Source: Anniella stebbinsi (taxonomy: Eukaryota; Chordata; Lepidosauria; Squamata; Anniellidae). From it: a DNA stretch of 64,000 nucleotides. A model generated the notes under the pieces. It ran no database searches. It saw only the letters and a list, made by a program, of their open reading frames with translations, and was not told where the DNA came from. Positions 32,568-42,834 of this stretch are shown here, in pieces. The position numbers and the translations under genes are program-made. The first letter of the stretch is position 1, and each line of letters starts with the position of its first letter. Where the stretch lies: assembly GCA_029215795.1 (NCBI GenBank), contig JARDYH010000003.1, positions 31,621,001-31,685,000 on the forward strand. The letters are read 5' to 3'.

Positions 32568-33850
32568 TTATTTATTTATTTATTTATTACATATTTATAC
32601 TGCCCAACAGCTAAGGCTCTCTGGGCAGTTTACAATTAAAATATACAAAAATCAAGGTTTAAAACTGCAAAAATTTAAAAATGTCATATAAAACCAAAAT
32701 AAGTTATAGTCCAGGGAAAGCTTGTCTACAAAGGTGTGTTTTCAGGAGGCGTTTGAAGGCTGTTACATTTTCCACCTCCTGAACCACAGGAGGAAAGGTT
32801 TTCCAGAGGATGGGTGCTGCAACAAAGAAGGTCCACAGTCAAGGTTCTTCATGACAACATTCTGTTCGACTTGGAATGACAAGCAGGACCTCCTCTGATG
32901 ATCGTAAATGTCATCTGGGTGCATATATGGGAAGGCGGTCTGCTAGGTATCCTGGTCCCAAGTTGTTTAGGGCTTTATAGGATGCAGTTCTTTTAACACA
33001 GGTTTTATGTGGGCAAAACTAGGTGTCCCACTGAGAACCCGAGCTGCTGCATTCTGCACAAGCTACAGCTTCCGAACCATGCACATGGGTAGCTCCACAT
33101 AGAGTATGTTACAGTAGTCTAATCATGAGGTTACCAGTGCATGAATGACTGTGGCTAGGCTATCACTATCCAGGAACTGGCATAGCTGGCATAACAACCA
33201 AAGTTGATAATGAGCTCTCTGGGTCACCAAGGCCACCTGGGTCTCCAGTGACAAAGATGAATCCAGAAGCACCCCCAAACTATGGACCTGCTCCTTCAGA
33301 GGAAGTGCTACCCCATTCAGAACAGAGGAACATCCCTATTCCCGGACCTGGGAACCACCGACCTACATTGTTTATCAGGATTCAGCCTCTGTTTGTTAGC
33401 CGTCATCCAAGCCATAACTGCATCCAGGCACTGGTTCAGAACGTTCACAGCCTCTCCCGATTCAGATGTTACAGATACATAAAGCTGGGTGTCATCACCA
33501 TACTGGTGACACCTTTCCCCAGATCTCCTGATGACCACTCCCAATGGCTTTATATAGATGATGAATAACATTGGGGGAAAGATGCCATGAGGCTGAAGTG
33601 CAGTCACCCAATGCTTTTCTCTGGAACCAACCCTGCAATTAGGAGTCAAACCACTGTAAAACAGTGCCTCCAAATCCTGAAGGTGGTCCAGGAGGATACT
33701 GTGGTCAATAGTATCAAAAGCCATTGAGAGATCAAGAAGTAACAGGGTCACTCTCCCAGTCTCTCTCCTGAAGGTCATTCATCAGGGCGACCAAGGCCGA
33801 TTCCATCCCCAAACCAGGCCTGGATCCAGATAATCAGTTTCATCCAAGAG
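32568..33850 (-). pseudogene. L2-type LINE, 5'-truncated, reverse-transcriptase remnant
   Basis: The minus strand from about 33850 encodes RVTLLLLDLSMAFDTIDHSI (RT block with the first catalytic Asp), a region with frame errors, then CHQYGDDTQLYVS (the catalytic box, with Gly where Ala is usual) and EAVNVLNQCLDAVMAWM. The 3' untranslated part runs to 32568 and ends in (AAATA)n on the minus strand after 'tgggcagtat'. The N-terminal endonuclease is absent. It is dead: several frameshifts and stops are visible. A second L2 with the same domain lies at 41868-43378 in the opposite orientation. Confidence 0.88.
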
Positions 33851-33915
33851 AGACAGAGAGAGAATAAGAAGAAAAGAGAGAAAGGAGGAGGAAGAGAGAA
33901 AGAAGGGAAAAGGGT
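33845..33915. repeat. Polypurine tract
   Basis: This is a GA-rich run ('agagagacagagagagaataagaag...') of about 70 nt with almost no pyrimidines. It is a mirror-repeat-like sequence able to form a triplex, and may be a degenerate microsatellite. Confidence 0.8.
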
Positions 33916-34009
33916 AAGCAGCAGTGAAAAAAGTTAGGGCAAATAAAATCAAGCCCATGTGTGCTTACATGAACTTACTTTGTTATTTTTACTTGTTTTT
34001 AACATTAAT

Positions 34010-34145
34010 TTATATTTTACTTTCTATGTTTTTATTGCTTTTAATGTGTATACTGTTTTATATATGGGTGTAAGCCTCCTTGGGAGACCTTCTGCCTTGA
34101 AAGGCGGCTAAGAAATGTTTTAAAGCAATCAATAAATAAATTCTA
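34010..34145 (+). repeat. LINE 3' tail (plus orientation)
   Basis: A T-rich stretch is followed by 'gtgtaagcctccttgggag...cttgaaaggcggctaagaaatg' and (AATAAA)-like repeats. It is typical of a non-LTR element end. It lies tail-to-head near the minus-strand L2. Confidence 0.6.
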
Positions 34146-34444
34146 CCCTCAGGTGGTTGGAGCTTTCAAACTTGATTCCTATCTTTTCTCCCCCCCCTGA
34201 CTCTCACTCAGGGGAAGGACCCCACATAACACAGCTTCCCCCACCCCACAGCCTAGGTCAGGGTCACAGGCCTGTCTCTCACACAGAAGAATGGCAACCT
34301 GCCAATATCCAAAACAATGGGAGGAATGCCCAGCTATGCTCCCAAGGGGCGGCCATGCCCACAAGGCAGGGGTAGGTTTCTTTTTTATGGACCTCTTCCA
34401 AGTGAGGCTCTGGCCCAATCCAACCACAACACAGTCCCCAGCAG

Positions 34445-34484
34445 CACACACTTACCAGCAAAGCTGCAAATTAAAACAGTCCAG
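34445..34484 (+). other. Exon-like cassette, unit 1
   Basis: It is preceded by CCCAGCAG and followed by the donor-like AG/GTAAGG. One frame reads THLPAKLQIKTVQ. Equivalent cassettes lie at 34714-34752, 34901-34939, 35179-35218, 53323-53361 and 53601-53640. The upstream pyrimidine tract is weak, so real splicing is uncertain. Confidence 0.35.
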
Positions 34485-34713
34485 GTAAGGAGGCAGCCCA
34501 TCAAGCAGAGCTTCGAGAAGCGAGAAGCCACCTTTGCTAGCAAAAAAAACACAGTTCAGGCAGAGAGCAAGATGTTTTTAGTGGCCCAGTAAACTTCATG
34601 CTGGCAGTTGGTTCTTTGTGCTGCTCTCAGGAAGGAAGCTCTCGGCAGGGCTTCCAGGTGAGCAACTTCCAGGTGAGGTTCTGGCCCAATCCAGCCACCA
34701 CAGTCCTCAACAG

Positions 34714-34752
34714 CAAATCTTTACTAGCCAGCTGCAGATTGAAAATGTCCAG
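34714..34752 (+). other. Exon-like cassette, unit 2
   Basis: It is preceded by CTCAACAG, with donor-like AG/GTAAGC. It is 39 nt long and reads QIFTSQLQIENVQ in the frame matching unit 1. Confidence 0.35.
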
Positions 34753-34900
34753 GTAAGCAGACAGGCCAAGCGAGAAGGAGGCAACGCCTGGCCATACCCC
34801 CATGTAGCGGCAATGCTCACAAGCCAGGGGTATTTTTTTTTAATGAGCCACTTCTAGGTGAGGCTCTGGCCCAATCCAGCCACCACACAGTCTCCAGCAG

Positions 34901-34939
34901 CAACCATTACTACCAAAGCTGCAGATTGAAGCAGTCCAG
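34901..34939 (+). other. Exon-like cassette, unit 3
   Basis: It is preceded by CCAGCAG, with donor-like AG/GTAAGC. It is 39 nt long and one frame ends LPKLQIEAVQ. Confidence 0.35.
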
Positions 34940-35178
34940 GTAAGCAGGCAGCCCATCAAACAGAGCCTGGAGAAGCGAGAAGCCACCTTTGCTAGCATGT
35001 AAAACACAGCTGAGGCAGAGAGCGAGGTGCATCTTGGGGCCCAGTGAGCACCATGCTGCCAGCTGGTCTTTTGTGCTGCTCCCAGAAAGTAAGGAAGGCC
35101 AGAGCAGGGCTGGTTCTTTTATGAGCCACTTCAAGGTGAGGCTCTGGCCCAATCAAGCCACCACATAGTCCCCAGCAG

Positions 35179-35218
35179 CAAACCCTTACCAGCAAAGCTG
35201 TAGATGGAAACAGTCAAG
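35179..35218 (+). other. Exon-like cassette, unit 4
   Basis: It is preceded by CCCAGCAG, with donor-like AG/GTAAGG. It is 40 nt long; the frame equivalent to units 1-3 has a TAG, so this copy would not read through. Confidence 0.3.
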
Positions 35219-36019
35219 GTAAGGGGGCAGGCCAAGCAAGAAGCCCCCTTTGCTAGCAGGTAAAACACAGTTGAGGCAGAAAGCCATGCATTTCTTGTGG
35301 CCTAGTCAGCCCCACAGGGGCAGTTGGTCTTTGTGCTGCTCCAAGAAAGGAAGTAGCAGGGCTGGTTCTTTTTTTTTTTTTTGAGACTCTCTCCTACGCA
35401 AACTCTTCACCTAACTAAAGTAATCAGAAGACTGAGAGATTATATGCACTGTGGTTAAGTAGCTGCAGCTGAATTGAGTCTGGCTTGTTAGTATTCACAG
35501 CTGGTTCTTCCTTCTCTTGAGTGGACCCATCCAGTCTCCACCCTTTGGATGCTTTGCAGCAGGGAATAAAGAAGGGGAAAAGAAACTTTAAAAGTTCTTT
35601 CAGGGCTGGTTCTTTCTCCTCATGAGTAGTCCTTTGCTCCTGAGTAGAAATTTTCAGCCTTCAGCCTTTCAGTGTTCTGTAATGCTAAAAGGTGGCATTA
35701 AAATATATGTGAGAAATAAAATTGTGGGCAACTGGTTCTTCCAAAGCTGATTTTCTCAGGCAGAGGAGGTGCGACCCCTTTAACTCTGTGTGTGGGAAGG
35801 GGGAACGGACCCCTCCTGTAGTTGAAGACTGGAGGAACCCATGACTTCAGCTTCTTTTCTGTGAATTTAACTCTGAGTGGTGCATTTACTGGATGACTTG
35901 TGACTGAGACTTTTCTTGAAAGGGGGCATAGAAGTTAGGGGCCCCTGAGAGTGAGAGAGATTAGGACTGAAGCATGGAGTGGGGGACACAGGAAGAACTC
36001 CAGACATAAGGGAATACAA

Positions 36020-36390
36020 ATATTTACCTTGGGGTTCTCAAGATTGCTTGGTGACAATTCTGAAGGACTCAAGAAACACTATTGCTGCTACAAGCCTCTT
36101 TTACCTCAGACCAAATTCCCTAAACCTTCACCCTCATCAGATACACCCAGAAGCAGGTCCACCCCTTGGATATAGTCTTCCTCTCACCCCTAAAGTTTGT
36201 TAGATTGCAGTCAGCTTTTATTAATTGCATTCCAATTTCTTCATCTAGAAACTGCTCTGTACAGAGTTATAGGAGTTGCTCCTTTTGTTTTGGGAGACTT
36301 CTTCTCCCCAGCACTGCTACCAACTATGGGGTTTCTTATTTATAGTAAATGCCTATAGGAACTCTCTAAATGGTGTATGTACCCCTCACT
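36020..36390. other. Unassigned DNA
   Basis: There are two overlapping short frames with no recognisable domain. It sits between the segmental duplication and the LTR-like repeat. Confidence 0.35.
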
Positions 36391-37560
36391 TTGGGAAAGT
36401 CCAAGGATCTCCACTCCCCAGAAGAATGGGGCCACGCTGCTGAAATCACTGGGTACCTTCCCCACCCCCAGGTGCCACACTGCTGCTGAAGTCACTGACA
36501 GCCGATCTACACACTAGCTTTATAACGTTTTATAAGGGTTACGAAAACTCTTCGGGCCACATGACACACTCCCTTGAACATTGTATACCCGAGGGTTTTT
36601 AAAACTCACTTCAGCTATATACAACATTTTTTACTTTTAATAAATCATTTTAAGTAAAATAATGTGTCCTTCCTTACCGTTTGTGATTTGTGGGGGCAGT
36701 GCTTCGTTTACCAGCGCCCAAATGCTTAGCCGTTGATTGGTGGGGAAGAGGGGCTAAGGAGGAAGTGGGTGAGTGAATTACAACACCCACAATGCTTAGC
36801 CCTATACTCATTGAAAGCTAGGGAATGAAAGGGGAACTAAGGAGGAAGTGGGCGAGTAAACTACAGCACCCACAATGCCTTGCCCTAAACTCATTGTAAA
36901 AACAAAACAGGAAGAGATGGACAGAAAAGTGTGAGACCGCACACACCGCTTTGAAGACTGAAGAATTTTTCTCCTGTAATGTGAGTACTCCTTAATGTGG
37001 CCTAAAACGTTTTGGAACGCACCTATTTAAAACGTTCCAAGGTACTGTGTAGATAGGCTCTGAGTCTCTCCTCCCAGACGAAAGTCTCCTGCTGAGATCC
37101 CTAGGCTTCTTGCTTGCCAGAGCAAGGTACCCTTGGTGGGTGCTTTGCCTCTCTTAGGTAACCCCCCCCTTTCCTTTCTCTTTGCACATTAGCTGCTAAC
37201 TACAGGAAAGGGCTTCAGCCCTGGGAAAGGTATCTTGCTTCCCCTGCGTGTGTGTCGGGTGGGGTGGGAGGAGTGTATGTTCTAAGTCTCAAAAAGATTC
37301 CTTCTTACAGGCTTGAAACTACTTTAGGCCTCCATTTGCTCAGCCAATTCTGCCCAAAACTAGCTTGTGTATTTGAAACTGGTTAAACCTCAATAAATGT
37401 GCCATTGTGGCATTATTTATTCATTTCAGTTCTATACCGCCCAATAGTAGCAGCTCTTCCTCTTCAATGGTGTCCTGAGTATAGATCTTTTTTGAGGGAG
37501 CATCGCCTTACTTAGCCATAGACACCCTATTACCAATTTCTAAAGATTCCTTATAAGCGG
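36390..37560 (+). repeat. LTR-like repeat (plus), interrupted by a TIR element
   Basis: The sequence outside the insertion matches the reverse complement of 43640-44270 ('ctgctgctgaagtcactga', 'gtctctcctcccaga', 'ctaactacaggaaagggcttcagccctgggaaagg', 'tctcaaaaagattcc', 'tctaaagattccttataag'). It contains CAATAAATG (about 37391), a possible poly(A) signal, and a short minus-strand L2 tail (37412-37450) not found in the partner. LTR status is inferred from length, layout and nearby gag-like remnants; terminal TG/CA were not fixed. Confidence 0.55.
36499..37060. mobile_element. TIR element C, 562 bp, with 3-bp target duplication
   Basis: It is inserted at TGA (36496-36498 and 37061-37063). The ends CAGCCGATCTACAC and GTGTAGATAGGCTC are inverted repeats. 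The partner LTR at 44024-44045 keeps the uninterrupted site ('gagactcagcaatttcagcagcag'). Inside is a tandem pair of about 95 bp ('gaggaagtgggtgagtgaattacaacacccacaatgc'). A short relative sits at 42705-42834. The superfamily is open; 3-bp duplications occur in PIF/Harbinger, CACTA and others. Confidence 0.75.
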
Positions 37561-37660
37561 GTGTGTAAGTCTCGTTAGAACCTGTGTGGGTTTGTACATG
37601 GGTCTAACGAGAGCACATCACGTTCACTGTTCTGGTGGAGAAGGCAGGCAGACAGGTGTC
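37545..37660 (+). repeat. R unit, copy 1
   Basis: 'cttataagcgggtgtgtaagtctcgttagaacctgtg...ggtctaacgagagcacatca' is repeated at 39005-39090, 44670-44720 and, inverted, 49490-49540. In the other copies it abuts a family A MITE. Confidence 0.75.
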
Positions 37661-38129
37661 TGTTCATAGACACCTTAGCATGGAGTAGTCTTGGCAAGAA
37701 GGGATTCTAGCAAAAGGTTCACTGGGTGATTTTTCTTTTTTTCCTGTTTCCATTGCTGGGTCACACAAACATGCCTGATCTTAAGTATTGTTGCATGCCA
37801 AAGGTTTTGCTTAGCCTAAACGTTTGGTAAAACTGTGATGCTAGAAACTGCAAAAGATAGAATTGCTTAGCAGTGCTAAAATTGCTGGAATTGTTTTGCT
37901 AGGTTATTACCAACCTTTTAAAAGGTCAAAAGGGTAGTGCAGAGTTTTAGTTTGATTTTGGGAAGTGGCCGTTTGGATTTGGTCCTAAACACGGGGTGAG
38001 CAAATCCTCTCTACACTCAAGCCAAACTACATTTGAACTGCCTTAAGGTGTTGGGATGAACGCAATAAGGGACCACTTTTTGTTGTTAATTCTGCTGCCA
38101 TGCAGAATTTACATCGTTTGCTCCGTAAA

Positions 38130-38336
38130 CCAGCAAAATGGTTTCAGATTACATTCACAAGAGAGTGGATTCTATTCTATCTTTTGCAGTTCCGGAAGCC
38201 CAGAATCCTGTGCAACCTGACTGTGTGAAACCAAATATTGCTAACACAGAACTGTTTTTTTTAGATGCCAGCACCAAACACCAAGGTGCTAAACCAAAGT
38301 GCACCCCTGACTTGGGTGTATAAATACTAATGTTTT
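38130..38336 (+). pseudogene. Retroelement-like coding remnant, partner of 41630-41835
   Basis: A 61-codon frame (38138-38323) contains PEAQNPVQPDCVKPNIANTE and DASTKHQGAKPKCTPD. The same DNA recurs at 41635-41830, with 'ctaatgtttttgta' abutting a family A MITE in both. A weaker relative is at 48870-48960. The Pro/Gln/Lys-rich composition, repetition and gag-like neighbourhood suggest part of an LTR-retroelement polyprotein, but no domain is recognised. Confidence 0.4.
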
Positions 38337-38506
38337 TGTAGGGTGACTATATGAAAAGGAGGACAGGGTTTCTGTATCTTTAACAGTTGTATAGAAAAGG
38401 GAATTTCAGCAGGTGTCATTTGTATGCATGTAGCACCTGGTGAAATCCTCTCCATCACAACAGTTAAAGCTGCAGGAGCCCTGCCCTCTTTTGTATCTGG
38501 TCACGC
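38337..38506. mobile_element. MITE family A copy
   Basis: Starts TAGGGTGACTATATGAAAAGG and ends 'ttttgtatctggtcacgcta'. It represents the left half of the complete element. A right-half-like end lies at 38935-39006 beyond an inverted block. Confidence 0.8.
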
Positions 38507-38516
38507 TAGGCACAGA

Positions 38517-38935
38517 ATTAAACTTTAAATTTAATTTGTGTTTCCAGGTAGACACTTCCTGCAGTTGGGGGCTCTAACTTTGAAGACTTTCCTGCACCAA
38601 AAGGCTGTTTGTTAGGAAGCAAAAGCTGGATAACAAACACATGGAGTTCTTTACTAGTTTTTGCCACCATTTCAGGTGATAAAGTGCTGCATCACTCTTG
38701 TGAATTTTCATTTTGTGCTACACAGTATTCCTCGACAGGCTTTATACTTGTAGTTTCTACTTCCAAACATGTCAAAAGATTTTGGTTACAATTTGGGAGA
38801 TGTTTCCTTGGCGGTGACAGTATTGCTCCCCCCTCCCCCGCTAGGGTTTTAGGGAGAGTCTGGATTTCTGTCTGCTGCTTTGGGAAGTCTCTTTCTAAAA
38901 CTTTAGATTCTCTCTCTGACAACACAGACACCTTC
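38517..38935 (-). repeat. Inverted partner of 41030-41600
   Basis: It is the reverse complement of the block at 41.0-41.6 kb: 'ggtagacacttcctgcagttgg', 'caaaaggctgtttgttaggaagcaaaagctgg' and 'ctagggttttagggagagtctggatttctgtctgctgctttgggaagtctctttct' all recur inverted there. So the retroelement remnant beside it lies in opposite orientation to its 3' part. Confidence 0.85.
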
Positions 38936-39006
38936 TGAAATTCCCCTTTCAATACTACTGTTAAAGATACCAAAAACCTTGTCCTCCTTTTCATATGGTC
39001 ACCCTA
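38935..39006. mobile_element. MITE family A right-end fragment
   Basis: 'tctgaaattcccctttcaatactactgttaaagatacc' through CATATGGTCACCCTA. It is followed by 'cttataagcaggtg', the R-unit junction. Confidence 0.8.
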
Positions 39007-39690
39007 CTTATAAGCAGGTGTGTAAGACCCATTAGAATGTGTGCAAATTTGTACACTGGTCCGACAAGAGCACATCATGTAACACTCTGCCTCTGTAATT
39101 TAGAGTTCCATAAGCTGGCCCTTTTCCATCACCACCAATTCTGTTAGAATACGTTAAATGCTAGTAGCTGATGTAAGAGGTTTATGTGTGAGATGGGCAC
39201 CATACATTTGGTCTAAGTGGACTCTTGTGAGGCAGTGTGCTCTAGTGGTTAGAGTGTTGGCCTGTCAGTAGATCCGGGTTCTGGTTACCACTTGGCCATG
39301 GAAGCCCACTGGGTGTCTTTGGGCCAGTCACAGACTCTCAGCCCAACCTACCTCACAGGGTTGTTGTTAGGATAAAATGGAGAAGAGGAGGATTTTGTAT
39401 GCCGCCTTGAGTTCCTTGAGGGAAAAAGACGGGATATCAATGTAATGAATGAATGTACAATATTCAGCCCAATATGGCGAGTGAAAGAAAATGCTCAAAA
39501 CACAAGATTAACTAACACTGAGATATGTGAACTCCTTTGTGCAACAATGCCAGCCCTGCAACTGAATGCCAGTTTGCTGACATGCTGGGGGAGATGGCAA
39601 ACCCTTAACCATCTCTGCAGCTCATCATACTGAGGCAAACAAAATCTTTTGTGTTTCAACTTGCCCTAAAACCAGCATGTCAGTGGCCTC
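39005..39690 (+). repeat. Segmental duplication, partner of 44670-45290 (and inverted 49100-49540)
   Basis: The R unit, 'cataagctggcccttttccatcaccaccaattc', a Sauria SINE and 'tattcagcccaa...ctcctttgtgcaacaatgccagccctgcaac' follow one another in the same order in both direct copies. A SINE at the same point in three copies means they derive from one segment by duplication. Confidence 0.9.
39227..39450 (+). repeat. Sauria-type SINE
   Basis: 'gaggcagtgtgctctagtggttagagtgttggcc' (tRNA-like head with box A/B-like spacing) through 'gggccagtcacagactctcagcccaacctacctcacagggttgttg' and the 'gggatatcaatgtaatgaatgaatg' tail. Confidence 0.9.
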
Positions 39691-39740
39691 ATCTTAATGT
39701 AGTGATTTCAGTCTTCTTCATTTGAGGTAGTCCACATAGC

Positions 39741-39906
39741 ATGACCAGGTACAAAAAGGGCAGGGCTCCTGCAGCTTTAACCGTTGCAATGGGGAGGATT
39801 TCACCAAGTGCTGCATGCATACCAATAGCACCTGCTGACATTCCTTTTTCTATACACCTGTTAAAGATACAGGAGCCCTGTCCTCCTTTTCCATATGGTC
39901 ACCCTA
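39741..39906. mobile_element. MITE family A copy
   Basis: Starts 'atgaccaggtacaaaaagggcagggctcctgcagctttaacc' and ends CATATGGTCACCCTAGG. It is duplicated together with its right flank at 49803-49981. Confidence 0.8.
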
Positions 39907-39989
39907 GGAAGAATTGTTCGCCAGTTTAGGCTGGTACACCAGGTTCAACCCATCCTAGACAGAGATAGCCTTACAACATAGGACGCTGG

Positions 39990-40344
39990 GGCTGCCTCTA
40001 CAAGAGAGGTTTAATGCTCTTTCAAGGCGCTTTAAAAACTTTACCTCTACAAGAACAGAGCGCAAATCGGGCGTAGAGGCGCGTTATCTGTCCAATTATG
40101 CGCATTATCGAATGCGCGTTAAACAGCGAGTTTTATTTTGCTCCAGCCGTTAAAGCGCATTTTGCCTATGTGAACAAGCGCTTATGCACATTAACTACTT
40201 GTAAAGCACATTTTGGTCATCCCTTAATACGCTTCGCCGCCTCTCGCCACCTCTCGTGCAAAGGTATTAGGCGTAAATGCGCTTCAGCGATTATGCGCAT
40301 AATCGCCTAACCAGGCGCAAAAGCGAATCCTTGTAGAGGGGACC
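39990..40344 (+). mobile_element. TIR element B, 355 bp, copy 1
   Basis: It is flanked by TGG on both sides (39987-39989 and 40345-40347). The ends GGCTGCCTCTACAAG and CTTGTAGAGGGGACC are inverted repeats. The interior is rich in TGCGCA/GCGCAT motifs ('ttatgcgcattatcg', 'taaagcgcatttt', 'ttatgcgcataatcg') and CpG. The flanking sequence recurs without the element at 49990-50120, an empty site. No coding capacity. Confidence 0.85.
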
Positions 40345-40347
40345 TGG

Positions 40348-41030
40348 TTCACTTTACCATAAGTCAAATCCTTGACACATCTGGCTCAACATTGTTTATA
40401 CCAGGGGGAGGGGAACATGTGGCCACTGCTCACCCCATTGTGATCCTGGCTATCACCCAGCATTCCCTAGTGCCCCCTGAATGAAAAATATCCAAGTAAA
40501 AGGGGGTGTCTGTAACTGCTACAGAGCACTCAAACAGCCAGATTTTACTAGTTTGCAAGCTAAATCTAGCCTTTTTGGTGCGGAAATTCAGTGGCAAACT
40601 TGCTTCTTTTCAGGGGGCACCTCACACAATACCTAGTGCCCTGCAGACTGTGGGGGCGTCTAGGAGAGAAAATGGCACCCACATCTCTGGAATTCGCTTT
40701 CCCCTGGTCTCCACCGACTGGCAGCAGCGCTGCTCTCCGGGGTTTCAGGCTGGGGGTTTTCCAGCCCTACCTGGAGATGTCAGGGTTAGCTCAGCCAACC
40801 GCAAAAGTAAGAACGGCAGAGGCGCGTCAGTGTTGTTGTTTTTACTTTTAAAACTTTAAATTTGGGGAGAGGACTGCTGCAAACTAAAAAAGTCACATTA
40901 AATGGCGAAGTTTTTTAGTCCACGGCAAAGGGCCTTTGCCCTAGATGGCTTCGCACTGGCAGCTGCGTCATGTAACACAACTGCTGCCAGGGAGAAGACA
41001 TGTCGACAGAAACTGTCCGTCTAGAGGTAC
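40348..41030. other. Duplicated flank then unassigned sequence
   Basis: Up to about 40480 it matches 50060-50220 ('caaatccttgacacatctggctcaac', 'ctatcacccagcattccc'). Beyond that, a 117-codon and an overlapping 86-codon frame (40506-40859) show no recognisable domain. I do not call a gene. Confidence 0.4.
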
Positions 41031-41034
41031 CCAG

Positions 41035-41835
41035 AGAGAGAATCTAAAGTGTGAGAAAGAGACTTCCCAAAGCAGCAAACAGAAATCCAGACTCTCCCTA
41101 AAACCCTAGCCACAAGGGGAGCCAATACTGTAACTGCCAAAGAAACCTCTCCCAAAGAACCTCTTGGGGAGTCTGGTGCAGAAGTGTACAAGGGAAATTT
41201 CCCCTCAGCTAGAAAAGTTGAGGCTTCACTTCCAAACCAAGTGAGCCCATGAAAGAGCCAGTTTTTAAAGCTTCCCCAGTTCCATCTCAAGTTCAAGGGA
41301 GTGAGCAAACCCAGTCTAATGTTTCTGCCATGCCAAGTTGTAAACAAAATCCTGTGGCATGTTTAGAAGTCGAAACTACAAGTATAAAGCCTATCGAAGA
41401 ATGCTGTGTAGCACAGAAGAATATTTTTTGAAGAGAGTGAAGCAGCGCTTACTTGGTCTCCTGAAATAGTGGCAAAGTCTAATAATCCTTGTGTTTGTTA
41501 ACCAGCTTTTGCTTCCTAATAAACAGCCTTTTGATATAGGAAAGACTTCAAAGGTAGAACCTCCAACTGCAGGAAGTCTCTACCTGAAATACAAATTAAG
41601 TTTAAAAATTAACATTGCTTTCTCCCTAAAACAGCAAGTGGTCTCAGATTATAGTCACAAGAGTGGACAAAGATCTGGAAGCCCAGAATCCTGTGCAACC
41701 TGACTGTGTGAAGCTAAATATTGCTAACACAAAGCCTTTCTTTTTAAATGCCAGCACCAAACAGCAAGATGCTAAACCAAAGTGCACCCATAACATCCAT
41801 GTGCCTATGGATGTACAAATACTAATGTTTTTGTA
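41035..41835 (+). pseudogene. Retroelement-like coding remnant, longest direct copy
   Basis: It combines the block seen inverted at 38517-38935 with the block at 38130-38336. The frame 41249-41431 contains PVPSQVQGSEQTQS and CLEVETTSIKPIEECCV. It is Ser/Gln/Pro-rich with frequent stops between segments. A related, more complete stretch is at 48240-49000 ('ccaaaggtagagcttccagctgc'). It is probably a decayed LTR-retroelement polyprotein; no catalytic domain is seen. Confidence 0.4.
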
Positions 41836-41837
41836 GT

Positions 41838-41882
41838 GTGACAATATGAAAAGGTGGACAGGGCTTCTGTATCTGGAGATGT
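41838..41882. mobile_element. MITE family A terminal fragment
   Basis: 'tagtgtgacaatatgaaaaggtggacagggcttctgtatct' is the left end only, broken where the L2 LINE begins. Confidence 0.7.
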
Positions 41883-41909
41883 AGGTTGAGGTGTCATCAA
41901 TATGCAGAT

Positions 41910-42264
41910 GGCTGCCTCTACAAGAGAGGTTTAAAGCTCTTTTAAGGCGCTTTAAAAAATTTACCTCTACAAGAACGGAGCGCAAATCGGGCGTAGAGGC
42001 GCGTTATCTGTCCAATTATGCGCATTATCGAATGCGCGTTAAATAGCGAGTTCTATTTTGCTCCATCCGTTAAAGCGCATTTTGCCTATGTGAACAAGCG
42101 CTTATGCGCATTAACTACTTGAAAAGCGCATTTTGGTCATCCGTTAATGCGCTTCATCGCCTCTCGCCGCCTCTTGTGCAGAGGGATTAGGTGTAAATGC
42201 GCTTCTGCGATTATGCACATAATCGCCTAACCGGGCGCAAAAGCGAATCCTTGTAGAGGGGACC
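41910..42264 (+). mobile_element. TIR element B, 355 bp, copy 2 (inside the L2 RT motif)
   Basis: It is flanked by GAT on both sides (41907-41909 and 42265-42267). Removing it rejoins 'tatgcagat' to 'gacacccagctctac', which restores the L2 YADDTQLY box. It has the same length and end sequences as copy 1 and differs from it by a small number of substitutions, several at CpG. Confidence 0.92.
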
Positions 42265-42704
42265 GATGACACCCAGCTCTACCTCTCCTTTTCATCAAAC
42301 CCAGGTGAGGCAGTGGCTGTTCTGAATCAGTGCCTGGGCACAGCAATGGACTGGATGAGGGCCAACAAACTGAGACTCTGTTCACCGTGTTCGGGACGGG
42401 GTTGCGCTCCCCCCTAAAGGATCTGGTTCGTAGTTTGGGGGTGATCCTGGATCCAGAACTGTCACTTGAGGCACAGGTGGCTCAATGGCAAGGAGCATCT
42501 TTTAACAGCTTAAGCTGATATACCAACTGCACCCTTATCTGGACAGAGATAGCCTAGCTACAGTTATCCACGCTCTGATAACCTTTCATCTGGATTATTG
42601 CAATGCATTATACGTGGGGCTGCCTTTGAAAACAGTCCGGAAACTTCAACGGGTACAAAACAGGGTAGGCCAGACTGTTAACAGGGACTGGCCAACGAGA
42701 CCAT

Positions 42705-42834
42705 GGCAGGATCTACACTACCACTTTAAAACAGTTTAGAACAGTAGTGACAACTGTTGGGGCCCAGGACACACTTCATATACAGTTTTCAAAACGTTTT
42801 CCAAGTGTTGTATCCTGCTTGGTGTAGATCAGTC
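42705..42834. mobile_element. TIR element C2, 130 bp (inside the L2)
   Basis: It is flanked by CCAT (42701-42704 and 42835-42838; 3 bp also fits). The ends GGCAGGATCTACAC and GTGTAGATCAGTC share GATCTACAC with element C. It interrupts the L2 coding remnant between 'aacgagacca' and 'tattacgcc'. Confidence 0.75.

Larger units (their letters stand above)
34370..35375 (+). repeat. Tandem array of four irregular units (about 190-280 bp)
   Basis: 'ggctctggcccaatcc(a)agccaccacatagtccccagcagcaaacccttaccagcaaagctg' recurs with starts near 34407, 34680, 34865 and 35143. Each unit continues into 'gctagcaggtaaaacacag...gaggcagaaagc' and 'ttggtctttgtgctgctcc'. The array is partly repeated at 53290-53800. 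Each unit contains a 39-40 nt exon-like cassette. Confidence 0.85.
34890..36012 (+). repeat. Segmental duplication, partner of 53300-54415
   Basis: Same orientation, offset about 18,422 bp over the central part ('aagggggcagg' at 35221 and 53643; 'aactcttcacc' at 35401 and 53823). Identity is high, with scattered substitutions and small indels. Homology ends at 'ccagacataagggaat' (36015 and 54420). No protein family was recognised inside. Confidence 0.9.

Noticed and set aside
34279..35195. Minus-strand frames of the type MLVRVCCWGLCGG repeated near 34.4, 35.1 and 53.5 kb
   Set aside because: They are antisense to the tandem repeat units and simply recur with the DNA repeat; composition is unlike a conserved protein.
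40506..40859. Two overlapping frames of 117 and 86 codons
   Set aside because: Both are open in different frames of GC-richer DNA without a domain, start context or duplicate that preserves them.
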